From NCBI RefSeq assembly GCF_900107235.1, contig NZ_FNPF01000022.1, forward strand, positions 1 to 48,718: 48,718 bases of DNA. Direction: 5' to 3'. The notes below the pieces were generated by a model, which did no database searches, had not been told where the DNA came from, and was given only the letters and a program-made list of their open reading frames with translations. The first letter of the stretch is position 1; the number at the start of each line of letters is the position of its first letter. The DNA is from Citreimonas salinaria (GTDB lineage: Bacteria > Pseudomonadota > Alphaproteobacteria > Rhodobacterales > Rhodobacteraceae). The position numbers were made by a program, and so were the translations under genes. Below, piece by piece: positions 17,259 through 25,486 of the stretch.

Positions 17259-17647
17259 GCACAGTAATTGCCGACCTAAAAGACGCGGTTCGCGCGACCC
17301 TGCGCGCGGACTTCGAGCCCATCCCCTCGGTCCGCGCCAACAGCGGCAAGGTCCACCTGGAAGTCTGGCGCAGCCGCGGCAAGCGCCGCGCCGTCGGCGT
17401 GGAGCTCGGCCATGACACTCAGGTGAATTTTTGGGTGGTCCGTCCTTTCGGATTGCCGAAAACCTTGCCCGCCAGCGTGGAGCGCGTCGACAAGCAGCCC
17501 AAGGGGCGCCTCTGGACGGATGCTGAGGGCAAGGGGGCGAACAGCAATCTCAGTGCCTACGAAGAATTCCGCGGCAATCCGATCGCTCGCCTCGAGGTCC
17601 GCAGCATCGAGGATGCCCACGTGATCCTTGATCACCTGCGCGGCTGA
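17255..17647 (+). CDS. Unknown 130-residue protein within the type I RM operon
   Basis: Starts at a GTG that overlaps the hsdS stop (GTGA) and ends 38 bp before hsdR, so it belongs to the operon. The protein is soluble and mixed alpha/beta (KVHLEVWRSRGKRRAVGVEL, VNFWVVRPFGLPKTLPASVE). No known motif is seen. Possible roles are control of restriction or assembly of the complex; these are inferred only from position. Confidence 0.65.
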   Translation: MSTVIADLKDAVRATLRADFEPIPSVRANSGKVHLEVWRSRGKRRAVGVELGHDTQVNFWVVRPFGLPKTLPASVERVDKQPKGRLWTDAEGKGANSNLSAYEEFRGNPIARLEVRSIEDAHVILDHLRG

Positions 17648-17685
17648 CCAAGTCCATTTGAACCAGAGACATTGACGAAATCGCC

Positions 17686-20600
17686 ATGACAACAAAGCCC
17701 AAGTCCTTCACAGCCGAGAAGCTGCACACCGAACAGGTGGTCGAGCGGCATATCGTCGATCAGCTCGTTGCCACCCAAGGCTACGACGAGCGTCCGTCAG
17801 ACGCATTCGACAAGACACTCGGGCTCGACCGGGAGGTCGTGGTCGCCTTCATCAAGGGCACGCAACCCGAAGTCTGGAGGACACTGGAAGGGCAATATCC
17901 GGGCGCCGCCGAAGGCGAATTCTTCCGCAATCTTGAGGTGGCCCTGAAAGGGCGCGGCACGCTCGAGGTCCTGCGTGAGGGCTTCAAGATCGTGCCGAAC
18001 ATGCACTTCCGGTTGATGTTCCCGCGCCCGGCGTCGTCACTCAACCCCGATCTGGTTCGCGCCTGGCAAGGCAATCGCCTTACCGTGATGACCCAGGTCG
18101 TCTATTCCAAGCGTCACGGCAACGCGATCGACATCGTTCTCTTCCTGAACGGCATTCCCGTCGCGACCCTGGAGGTGAAGAACACCCTCACCGGCCAGAC
18201 ATTCCGTCATGCCGAAACCCAGTATAGGAAGGATCGCTCGCCGGCCGGGGAGCCGCTTCTCACCTTCAAGCGAGGGGCTCTGGTGCACTTCGCTCTCGAT
18301 CAGGAGCACGTCTCGATGACGACGCGCCTGATGAACGGGAAGACGCGCTTCCTGCCTTTCAACCGCGGTCGCGATGGCGGCGCCGGCAACCCGGACATCG
18401 AGGGCGATTTCGCCATCGGCTACCTCTACGCCGACCAACCCGAAGGGAAGGCCATATTCGGGCGCGAGGTCTGGATCGACCTCATGTCGAAGTTCATCCA
18501 CCTCGACAAATCGGACGGGAAACAGAAGATGCTGTTCCCGCGGTTCCAGCAGCTGGACTGCGTGCGAAAGACACTGGCGCATGCCCGCACCAACGGCCCC
18601 GGGCACAACTATCTCGAACAGCACTCTGCCGGGTCCGGGAAGTCGAACACCATCGCCTGGTTGGCCCATCAGGCTATCAATCTGCACGACGATCAGGACA
18701 AGCCGATCTTCGACACCGCGATCATCATCACTGACCGCCTCGTTCTGGACCGACAGCTGCAGGCCACGGTCGCCAGCTTCGAGAAGACGCCCGGGCTGGT
18801 GAAGAAGATCGGCGGGACGTCCCGTGACCTCAAGGCGGCCATCGAAGCTGGTGCCCGGATCATCATCACCACCATCCAAAAGTTCGGGACCGAACACCTT
18901 GCGAAGCTCTCCGGAGTGAACACGAGGCGTTTCGCGATCATCATCGACGAAGCTCACAGCTCCCAGTCCGGCAAGGCGAATGCCGACATGGTGCGCTCGC
19001 TGACGCGCTCCAGCGAGGACGTCGAGGATGTCATCCTGGAATATCAGCGCGCCCGGGGACCCCAGCCGAACATCTCGTTCTTCGCCTTCACTGCCACACC
19101 AAGGCCGGTGACGCTGGAGCGCTTCGGTCGCATCGGCCCGGACGGCACTCCGCAAGCCTTCCATCTCTACTCGATGCGCCAGGCCGTCGAGGAGGGCTTC
19201 ATCCTCGATGTCTTGCAGAACTACACGACCTACCAGGCCTACTTTCAGCTCGAGAAGACCATCGAGGACGACCCTGCCCTGCGCACGCGGGACGGTCAGC
19301 GACGGGTCGCCCGCTTCGCCCGCCTCCACCCGACCAACATCGCCCAGAAGGTCGAGGTCATCGTCGAGCACTTCCGCCGGCACGTGATGCACGAGCTCGG
19401 CGGCGAGGCGAAGGCCATGGTGGTGACGGAAAGCCGCGAACATGCCTTGCGCTACTGGCAAGGCTTGAAAGGCTACATCGAAAAGCAGGGATACACCGAC
19501 ATGAGGGCCCTGGTGGCCTTTTCGGGTGATCTCGAGGTCGACGGCCAGACCTGGACCGAGGAGGCCGCCAACGGGTTCTCCGAAGGAGAGCTCCCGAAGC
19601 GGTTCAACGGGATCAAGCCGGACGGGACCCCCTACGACGTGCAATACCAGGTGCTCGTGGTCGCGGAAAAGTATCAGACTGGTTTCGATCAGCCGAAGCT
19701 CTGCGCCATGTATGTCGACAAGAAGCTGGATGGCCTGCAGGCCGTTCAGACGCTGGCCCGGTTGAACCGGACACATCCCGGGAAGGAACGGACCTTCATC
19801 CTCGACTTCCGGAACAGCGTGGAGGACATCCGCACGGCCTTCGCTCCGTTCTACGAGGCGACCCTGCTCGAGGAACGGACGAACCTCAGCCAGATCTACA
19901 CGCTCGAGGCCCAGCTGCACGCCTCTCCCGCCATCGACATGACAGAGATCGGCGAGTTCGCTCAGGGCTTCTTCGTCGGCCGAGATCTGACCAGTGCCGA
20001 ACGGACAAGGCTTGAAGCCATCGTGAGACGCGCCCGGGACCGGTTCCTGCTTGCCGACGACGAGGCGGCGACCGAGGAGTTCCGGCAGCTCGCGAAGAGC
20101 TACATGCGGTTCTATGCCTTCGTCAGCCAAGTCATCCCGCTCGAGGACTCGAGCCTGGAGGGCCTCTATGTCTATCTCGACTGGCTGGTGCGCCTTCTGC
20201 CCTCTCGGGCAGTCCCTGCGCAGATCGAGATCACCGACGACATGCTGCGTCTCGAGGCCTACCGGATCGAAAAGACCGATGAAGGATCCGCGTCCCTCTC
20301 AGCCGGAGAGGGAACCAGGATGCAGCCGATCGTGGAGTTCGGCGCGAGCCCATACACCGAGGAGGAAGAGAGGTCGCTCTCGCAGATCGTCTCGGCGTTC
20401 AACGACCGGCATGGCACAACCTTCTCGCGGGAGGACTTCCTGCGCTTGGAGCAGGTGAACCGCGAGATCCTCGAGGACGAGGATCTGCGCGAGATGATCC
20501 TCAACAATCCCGAAGATGTGGTGCGGCCCGAGTTCGCGAACCTGTTCATGGGCGCCATGATCCGCATGTTCCAGCGCGACACAGAGATGAAGAGCGCCGT

Positions 20601-20694
20601 CATGACCGACAACGAAGCTCGCGAGATGGCCATCCGGCACTTCTTCAGGACAGCTCGCCGTCAGGTCTTCGAGGAGGCACAGGATCGCTCCTGA
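17686..20694 (+). CDS. hsdR: Type I restriction endonuclease subunit HsdR
   Basis: 1002 residues. The N-terminal HSDR_N nuclease domain has Asp149 and Glu163-Val-Lys165 (AIDIVLFLNG then TLEVKN), the PD-(D/E)XK core. The helicase motor has Walker A SAGSGKS (314-320), DEAH (421-424), the ATPRP motif and the later YQTGFDQP and QTLARLNRTHPGK motifs. It translocates DNA with ATP and cuts unmethylated DNA at a distance. All motifs are intact. It is the last gene of the operon; a GC-rich hairpin follows at 20704. Confidence 0.95.
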   Translation: MTTKPKSFTAEKLHTEQVVERHIVDQLVATQGYDERPSDAFDKTLGLDREVVVAFIKGTQPEVWRTLEGQYPGAAEGEFFRNLEVALKGRGTLEVLREGFKIVPNMHFRLMFPRPASSLNPDLVRAWQGNRLTVMTQVVYSKRHGNAIDIVLFLNGIPVATLEVKNTLTGQTFRHAETQYRKDRSPAGEPLLTFKRGALVHFALDQEHVSMTTRLMNGKTRFLPFNRGRDGGAGNPDIEGDFAIGYLYADQPEGKAIFGREVWIDLMSKFIHLDKSDGKQKMLFPRFQQLDCVRKTLAHARTNGPGHNYLEQHSAGSGKSNTIAWLAHQAINLHDDQDKPIFDTAIIITDRLVLDRQLQATVASFEKTPGLVKKIGGTSRDLKAAIEAGARIIITTIQKFGTEHLAKLSGVNTRRFAIIIDEAHSSQSGKANADMVRSLTRSSEDVEDVILEYQRARGPQPNISFFAFTATPRPVTLERFGRIGPDGTPQAFHLYSMRQAVEEGFILDVLQNYTTYQAYFQLEKTIEDDPALRTRDGQRRVARFARLHPTNIAQKVEVIVEHFRRHVMHELGGEAKAMVVTESREHALRYWQGLKGYIEKQGYTDMRALVAFSGDLEVDGQTWTEEAANGFSEGELPKRFNGIKPDGTPYDVQYQVLVVAEKYQTGFDQPKLCAMYVDKKLDGLQAVQTLARLNRTHPGKERTFILDFRNSVEDIRTAFAPFYEATLLEERTNLSQIYTLEAQLHASPAIDMTEIGEFAQGFFVGRDLTSAERTRLEAIVRRARDRFLLADDEAATEEFRQLAKSYMRFYAFVSQVIPLEDSSLEGLYVYLDWLVRLLPSRAVPAQIEITDDMLRLEAYRIEKTDEGSASLSAGEGTRMQPIVEFGASPYTEEEERSLSQIVSAFNDRHGTTFSREDFLRLEQVNREILEDEDLREMILNNPEDVVRPEFANLFMGAMIRMFQRDTEMKSAVMTDNEAREMAIRHFFRTARRQVFEEAQDRS

Positions 20695-20703
20695 GGTTCG
20701 AAA

Positions 20704-20720
20704 GGCCTCCTGGGGAGGCC
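20704..20720. terminator. Hairpin between convergent hsdR and parE
   Basis: GGCCTCC (20704-20710), loop TGG, GGAGGCC (20714-20720), ten bases after the hsdR stop and before the convergent parE gene. No clear T-run follows, so it is only a terminator-like stem. Confidence 0.4.
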
Positions 20721-20776
20721 GGCCCCTAACGGCAAATGTTGAAAGCGGCGCTCCACTTGGCGCCGCCTGTACTTCA

Positions 20777-21058
20777 CTAATAACCTGTGCCTTGCCTGGT
20801 ATCCCAGAGGCGCAGGATCTCAATTTGAGTCGATGTCACGCGGTAAATGAGCGTGAACGGTGTCCGAGGGATCGACAGCTCGCGCACGTTCTCCCGAGCA
20901 TCACTTCGGTGACCGGCAAAAGGATTGGCCGCCAGCGTCTTCTGGATAGCTTTCAAGTGAGTCCGGGCCTTCGCGCTGCCTTCAGGGAAGACTGAACGGT
21001 AGTAGTAGCGGAACCATTGGATGTCCTGCGCCGTATCTTCGAGGAATACGATCTTCAT
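20777..21058 (-). CDS. parE: ParE/RelE-family toxin
   Basis: 93 residues with the compact ParE pattern: KIVFLEDTAQDIQWFRYYYR, ANPFAGHRSDARENVRELSI, then PFTLIYRVTSTQIEILRLWD. The family includes gyrase-poisoning (ParE) and mRNA-cleaving (RelE) toxins; which applies cannot be told here. Its ATG overlaps the antitoxin stop (ATGA), so the antitoxin is made first, the normal order. It lies between the RM operon and the recombinase module and could stabilise the island or plasmid. Confidence 0.88.
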   Translation of the reverse strand: MKIVFLEDTAQDIQWFRYYYRSVFPEGSAKARTHLKAIQKTLAANPFAGHRSDARENVRELSIPRTPFTLIYRVTSTQIEILRLWDTRQGTGY

Positions 21059-21339
21059 GCGCTGTTGGGCGTGATGTCCACTTTCGGGGCGGAGAGCTCG
21101 TCCTCAGTGTCCCAGGAATCGATCCAGTCATTCATCGCCTCGGCGGAAATGAACTCGCCCTGGTCTGCCTGTTCCAGAGCGGCCTCAATGGCTGCGCGCT
21201 TTGCAGCCTTGGCTTCCAGCATCGCGCGAATGGCGCGTACCGCAAGCTGGGCGGGCGGTCGATCTTCGATCTCCGCCTCGCGCTCCAGCGATTGCCTTAG
21301 CGCGTCGTCAAGACGAATTGAGTAAGGTGAGGAGCCCAA
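21055..21339 (-). CDS. parD: Ribbon-helix-helix antitoxin (ParD-like)
   Basis: 94 residues. The N-terminus YSIRLDDALRQSLEREAEIEDRPPAQLAVRAIRAML is a classical ribbon-helix-helix DNA-binding domain, followed by an acidic toxin-neutralising tail. The start is TTG at 21339 with AGGAC a few bases upstream. It probably represses its own operon. The symbol is by analogy; the family is RHH, the exact subgroup uncertain. Confidence 0.8.
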   Translation of the reverse strand: MGSSPYSIRLDDALRQSLEREAEIEDRPPAQLAVRAIRAMLEAKAAKRAAIEAALEQADQGEFISAEAMNDWIDSWDTEDELSAPKVDITPNSA

Positions 21340-21673
21340 AGATAAGTCCTTTCGCCCACGTTGTCATACAATGTAATACGGCACCGAGCAGGACGCAAGA
21401 TGCTACGAGAGACGTGCCCGAAGATTTCTTCGACACTTGGAACCCTGAACCGGCCAATCCACCGCTGAGCAAACAGCGGGTGTGTCAACATCTGCCGTCA
21501 GGGGCTGGCCTGGGGAGGGGCCTTCTCTCCCCTTTCTGGCGCCCAACTACGCGAATCGATGGACTGAGATCGAGAGGGCAGCGGACGTGATTCGGGGCGA
21601 TCGCAGCACCTGAGCCGCCTCAAGGCGCACCCAACGCCCCTCATCCCAACCCGCAAGCAACTTTTCCCACACG

Positions 21674-21707
21674 AAAAAAAACGCCTCCCAACCCGCCGGC
21701 TGGGAGG
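21674..21707 (-). terminator. Rho-independent terminator on the minus strand without an obvious gene
   Basis: Read on the minus strand: CCTCCCA, a 10-nt loop, TGGGAGG, CG and then eight T residues (the A-run at 21674-21681). The nearest minus-strand gene upstream in transcription would lie within 21.7-22.3 kb, where no convincing ORF exists. TATATA boxes are present near 21795 and 21827. A small untranslated or antisense RNA is possible. Confidence 0.6.
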
Positions 21708-22349
21708 TCTGCTGTGGTCTTCGGTGGCGCACCCTGAAAGACCGGCGAGCCCGATTTTCCAACCCCATGAAATTTCGGGGCACGGAAGAACGGCTATATA
21801 TGCCTCTGAGAGCCCTCAAAGATCAATATATAGGCACCCATCCCAACTTAAGCGCATCGTCCGAGCTCCAAGACGTTTTGAAATAATGGCCCCACAGGAA
21901 TCGTCACCACAAGGGAAGCAGCCACTGCCCCGGAAATTTTCAAGTTGATCGGTCCACTGCTGCGCGCCGCAGCAGACCGCTCCCCTCGACATCTCCGAGA
22001 CAGCAACCACCGTGTTTCCCGCGCAAAGAGACGCGAGACCTTTTGCGCGCACGTCTGCGAGCATGTGCCGTGACCGGTCCCGCCAGGTCCCGCTCAAGCC
22101 TTCGACCCCGCTGCGCGCCGCAGAGCCTTGACCGTCACGATCCCTGCCGAGTGCACCCGACACAGTGAGTAAATGGATCGCCGCTCGGCGGGCCAAAAGC
22201 GATCGGTCGAATTTTCTTCGACGAAGCTGCCACTATCCTCAGATCCAGGACAAGCATGCCGCTCCGCGGCTCTTTCAGGAGGATTCAAGATTCTCTTGAT
22301 TCAGGGGCAAATTCGCCCCGGCAAATCAATACCTTAAAGACCCTTCTGG

Positions 22350-22454
22350 CGCAATTTCCCCGCATTCTGACGCAGGAAACCCGCGAAATGACGAGATTTC
22401 CCCGCGCCTTGTCGCAATCTCCCCGCGAGATGACGACATTTCCCTGCGTGGAAA
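22350..22454 (+). repeat. Five tandem 21-bp iteron-like repeats
   Basis: Units begin at 22350, 22371, 22392, 22413 and 22434. Each starts CGC, CGA or similar, contains a core close to ATTTCCCCGC, and several end in TGA. Spacing is exactly 21 bp, two helical turns, so a protein would bind on one face of the DNA. They lie about 300 bp upstream of the first gene of the recombinase module and 1.3 kb beyond the ParDE pair. Confidence 0.75.
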
Positions 22455-22519
22455 TTTTTGCCAAGCGCCGCCGTCTGACGCGGAGTTCGGAAGCGAAAGC
22501 GGTCACGGCCGGCGTCCCA

Positions 22520-22545
22520 TGTCCGGGTTCTTGCGAACCCGGACA
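22520..22545. promoter_or_regulatory. Perfect 11-bp stem hairpin upstream of the recombinase module
   Basis: TGTCCGGGTTC (22520-22530), loop TTGC, GAACCCGGACA (22535-22545). No T-run on either side, so it is not a standard terminator. It may be an operator or an RNA structure in the leader of the 22748 gene. Confidence 0.5.
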
Positions 22546-22747
22546 CACGGCGCGCCACGGCCGTCGAACCATCACGGTCATTGTCTGTGGTCGCGAACAC
22601 TTCTGCCCGCGCGTCCTGCGGCGCAGCAGGAACCTCATGCCGTGGACACCACGAGCGGCCACAGGGCTTCCGGAGAAAAATTCGGCATCGGAGACATTTC
22701 CCAGCCCAATTGCTTCTGCCGCCCGTGAAACGACCAATCTTCCGTGT

Positions 22748-23917
22748 ATGGACATCAATCGCACCTACGAGGCCCTGACCTCCCCGACCCCGCCAACGCA
22801 CCTTTTGCCTGCCGGCCCTCCGTTCGCGACCGCGAGCGCCCTCGCCCTCCTGATCCGGATCGAAGGCGTTCCCTTGCTGGCGCTCTCCTATTCGGCAAAG
22901 GACCTCGAGACGCGGTTTCCGCATGTAATGGTTCCCGCCTGCGCCCGAAAGGTCTTCAAGCTGGAGCTGTCCCGTTACCGGGCCTGGCGGCGGACGCTCT
23001 TCGACTTGTATCTGCTTGAGACCGGTTCACTCGCGGACCGAGACGTGATTGCCGGTTTGAAGCGCATCGCCCGCCTCCAATTCGGAGGACGCATCGTCGA
23101 GAAACTCAACATACTGCGTCATGCCCTACCGGATAAGATGGAGATCAAAGAACTCTCCTCCGCCAGCGCCCTTCAGATCGACCAGCGCCTTGCGGGCGAT
23201 ATACGCCCACCGTTTCGGGCGGCCCTCGCGCTTCTCGACCGACTACAGGACGCGCCACTCGCTGCCGGGTCGCGACATCTGCTTCCAACAGGGATCATCG
23301 GGCGGCTGCCGGCCCCGAGTGGACATCTCTACCATGCCCCTCTTCCGCCGCTGCTCGGCGCGGTATACTCGGAGGCCCCTCCCCTGCTCCGGGCAGCCGT
23401 GCCCTTCGTTTACCGGCTTTCCCTCATCACAGGTATCATTTCGCCCGACCAGGATCCGTCGCTCGACGCGTTTGCGAGGACGTGCCTGGCGCTGTGGGGA
23501 GTCGATCCGGCCGATCATGGGTTTCGGCGGCCGTCGCAGGTCGCCCTGAAGGCGTATATCCGGAACATCGGGCACTCCGTGGAGACTCCCTTCGGCGCGC
23601 CAAGACGGAAACAGCCAGAATTCGTGGATGCCTGGTCAGACCTGCGCGAACAGATGCGAGCGCACGGCAAGGACGCGGTGATCCAACGAACATGGGGCGT
23701 GTCCAGATATGCGATTCTGAACGAGCTGTCGCCTGCCCAACTTACAGCGGAATGGGTCCACGAGACCATGCACTCGCTTGCGGGTCACGACCGCAACGCG
23801 TTTCGCAGCGGGATCTTCGTCCTGAACGATCTGATCGAGGACGTGAGTTTTCCGGATGACGTTCTGCCGCCAGAGGTCATCGGACTGGTGCGGGAAAGAA
23901 AACAGCCGCAACCATGA
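22748..23917 (+). CDS. Unknown protein, first gene of recombinase module
   Basis: 389 residues from the ATG at 22748 (MDINRTYEALTSPTPPTHLL). The frame is open upstream but the protein-like sequence starts here. It is soluble and largely helical. The C-terminal stretch LTAEWVHETMHSLAGHDRNAFRSGIFVLND resembles the helical core-binding domain found in some tyrosine recombinases, yet no catalytic domain follows. It could be a DNA-binding accessory of the two recombinases downstream; the iteron-like repeats upstream might be its sites. It does not match RepA-type initiators that I can recognise, but a replication role is not excluded. Confidence 0.6.
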   Translation: MDINRTYEALTSPTPPTHLLPAGPPFATASALALLIRIEGVPLLALSYSAKDLETRFPHVMVPACARKVFKLELSRYRAWRRTLFDLYLLETGSLADRDVIAGLKRIARLQFGGRIVEKLNILRHALPDKMEIKELSSASALQIDQRLAGDIRPPFRAALALLDRLQDAPLAAGSRHLLPTGIIGRLPAPSGHLYHAPLPPLLGAVYSEAPPLLRAAVPFVYRLSLITGIISPDQDPSLDAFARTCLALWGVDPADHGFRRPSQVALKAYIRNIGHSVETPFGAPRRKQPEFVDAWSDLREQMRAHGKDAVIQRTWGVSRYAILNELSPAQLTAEWVHETMHSLAGHDRNAFRSGIFVLNDLIEDVSFPDDVLPPEVIGLVRERKQPQP

Positions 23918-24257
23918 CCTCCGCGGTCGGCAATCCGGGCCTCGAAACGGGTTGGTGATGCCGGCAGACGCCCCGCATCACGATCGAAACCGCCGTGTCA
24001 GATCGGCGCGCCGGTAGCCCTGCCGCAAGCCCCTTTCGGGAGCAGGAATGTGCACGAAGACACCTGAACTTTTTTCTTCGTCATTGCCGGAGCCGGCCAA
24101 TGTCATCTTCGAACAGGACAGGAACCCAGCCGAGAAGTTCTCCAGTCGGGCCCGATACCCGGAACTCTTGACGGTCGTGTCGGCATCCTTGCCGTCGCAT
24201 CCCGGAAGCGACCATCGAGCAGAAAATGCTCCCGGAGCCCACAAATGGAGACCATCC

Positions 24258-24644
24258 ATGAACTCGATTGTCATTTCACGCGTCCCAGACGTCACAGACG
24301 AGACTCTTCTGCATGCTGCGTTGTCGCGGCTGGGGTCCTACCTGGACTACGAATCCGGCTCTCTCGAAGCCCTCCTGACGCTCACCGGGAACGAGGCTGC
24401 AATCAACGACATCGAGGCGCTGCATGCGCTGCATCTCGACCAGGATGCGACTGCGGCCGATATCCGTCAGCTTCTGATGCAGGCACAGACATCGCTCGTG
24501 CGCCTCCTGGGCGTCGTAGGACCGATCCTCCTCCACGCGACAGTCTTCGAGCGGAGCCCATCGGATTTCGACGCCTGGCTGCGCTGGTCCGGTGCGCGCC
24601 TGCGGGATATCTCCGCGACCCTGTCACGTGCCCTCGTGGACTGA
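24258..24644 (+). CDS. Small hypothetical protein in recombinase module
   Basis: 128 residues, ATG with GGAG seven bases upstream. The sequence is acidic and helical (SRVPDVTDETLLHAALSRLG, AADIRQLLMQAQTSLVRLLG, DAWLRWSGARLRDISATL). No family recognised. It is separated by 340 bp from the preceding gene and 160 bp from the HTH gene, all on the same strand. The 340-bp gap contains no gene that I can support. Confidence 0.6.
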   Translation: MNSIVISRVPDVTDETLLHAALSRLGSYLDYESGSLEALLTLTGNEAAINDIEALHALHLDQDATAADIRQLLMQAQTSLVRLLGVVGPILLHATVFERSPSDFDAWLRWSGARLRDISATLSRALVD

Positions 24645-24771
24645 CACGAACGACGTGGTGGCTCCGGAGACACCGGTTCTTCGGATTGGCAGACCTTGCG
24701 AGAGCCCCGCGAAGCCGCTGCATCGCGATCGCGTAGCCGAGCCTTCATTCCATTTTCTGATCTGATCCTCA

Positions 24772-24804
24772 GGGACCCATCTCCTCGAAAAGGAGATGGG
24801 TCCC
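24772..24804 (+). promoter_or_regulatory. Hairpin that sequesters the Shine-Dalgarno of the HTH gene
   Basis: GGGACCCATCTCCT (24772-24785), loop CGAAA, AGGAGATGGGTCCC (24791-24804): a perfect 14-bp stem. The right arm contains the AGGAG ribosome site and ends on the base before the ATG at 24805. In RNA the site would be buried. In DNA the same dyad could be an operator for the HTH protein. Confidence 0.7.
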
Positions 24805-25368
24805 ATGCCATTCGAACTCTTCCGCGCGCCGATCATCCCGGCCAGTCCCGCCGGTCTCTCGACCGACGAACTGCGGCGCTACCTGGGGGTCGGCCGGAAC
24901 AACGTCGCCGCCATCGCGCGTCGCTTTGGCCTCGAGAACCTGCACGGCATCTATCCCGAAAGCGTTGTCTGGCGTCAGCTGTTCGGGCTGGGACCAGGTG
25001 ACGATGCGGCGCTGGCGGCGCTGCGCGAGCCACTCGCGGACATCGCCTGGGTATCCCGGGCAACGGGCGTGCCGCAGTCAACGATACGCGGCCATCTCCG
25101 TTCGGGTCATTGGCGATACGACGGCGGCGTGCAGCTCGGCGACACGCACAACGATGCTTTCCCGCGACTGCGCCGCTGGATACCGACCGTGATCCGGAGC
25201 CGACGGTGCGGCTCGCCTCTTCCGATTTTCGCCAGCATCCCCCCGCTCCCGGCCAATCCTGTGGGCGACGAAGCGCGGGCCGAACTCGCCCGCACGACGA
25301 CCGACGAGCAGCCGCCCGATGACGTGTTTGCCGCGCTTTTGGCGGATCCCGCACCCGCCTCCCGATAA
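24805..25368 (+). CDS. DNA-binding protein with two helix-turn-helix segments
   Basis: 187 residues. Two HTH-like regions are visible: GLSTDELRRYLGVGRNNVAA near residues 15-40 and DIAWVSRATGVPQSTIRGHL near residues 75-100, similar to excisionase or replication-accessory proteins. The C-terminus is proline-rich and acidic. The start at 24805 is preferred over ATG 24796 because the AGGAG directly touches 24796 but is nine bases from 24805. Repeats overlapping its stop (25361 onward) and the dyad at its start are candidate binding sites. A role in controlling excision or expression of the recombinases is inferred. Confidence 0.65.
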   Translation: MPFELFRAPIIPASPAGLSTDELRRYLGVGRNNVAAIARRFGLENLHGIYPESVVWRQLFGLGPGDDAALAALREPLADIAWVSRATGVPQSTIRGHLRSGHWRYDGGVQLGDTHNDAFPRLRRWIPTVIRSRRCGSPLPIFASIPPLPANPVGDEARAELARTTTDEQPPDDVFAALLADPAPASR

Positions 25369-25464
25369 CGCCGGAAATAACACCCCCCTGGCTGTTTGCG
25401 GCGTCGGTAAACTCCCCGGTTTTTATTACCGCGATCCCGGTAACGGCCAATCTTCCCGATAACG
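25361..25464 (+). promoter_or_regulatory. Repeated CCCG(A/G)TAACG sites upstream of the first recombinase
   Basis: Direct copies CCCGATAACG (25361-25370), CCCGGTAACG (25436-25445) and CCCGATAACG (25455-25464), plus a dyad TTACCG (25426-25431) / CGGTAA (25438-25443) and GGTAA at 25406. The first copy overlaps the end of the HTH gene and the last lies 23 bp before the recombinase start. They fit an operator or a recombinase/excisionase arm-site cluster. Confidence 0.5.
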
Positions 25465-25486
25465 ATACCACCAAGAGGATGCAAAA

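Larger units (their letters stand above)
21340..22747. other. Long non-coding stretch with repeats, hairpins and an orphan terminator
   Basis: Only weak overlapping ORFs are present. Notable items are listed separately: a minus-strand terminator (21674-21707), five 21-bp repeats (22350-22454) and a perfect hairpin (22520-22545). A dyad CTGCTGCG/CGCAGCAG lies at 21957-21975, and its core CTGCGCGCCGCAG recurs around 22107-22122. The 22748 frame is open back to 22256, but this part has poor composition and no RBS, so I treat it as regulatory DNA rather than protein. Confidence 0.5.

Noticed and set aside
18037-20130. 697-codon minus-strand ORF opposite hsdR
   Set aside because: hsdR is certain on the plus strand; the antisense frame is an artefact of GC-rich third positions.
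22350-22454. 21-bp repeats as a CRISPR array
   Set aside because: The units are directly adjacent with no spacers and are imperfect, so they are tandem repeats, not CRISPR.
22256-22747. N-terminal extension of the 22748 protein
   Set aside because: The frame is open, but the sequence contains repeats and hairpins, has poor protein character and no RBS at 22256. Kept as regulatory DNA with the caveat given.
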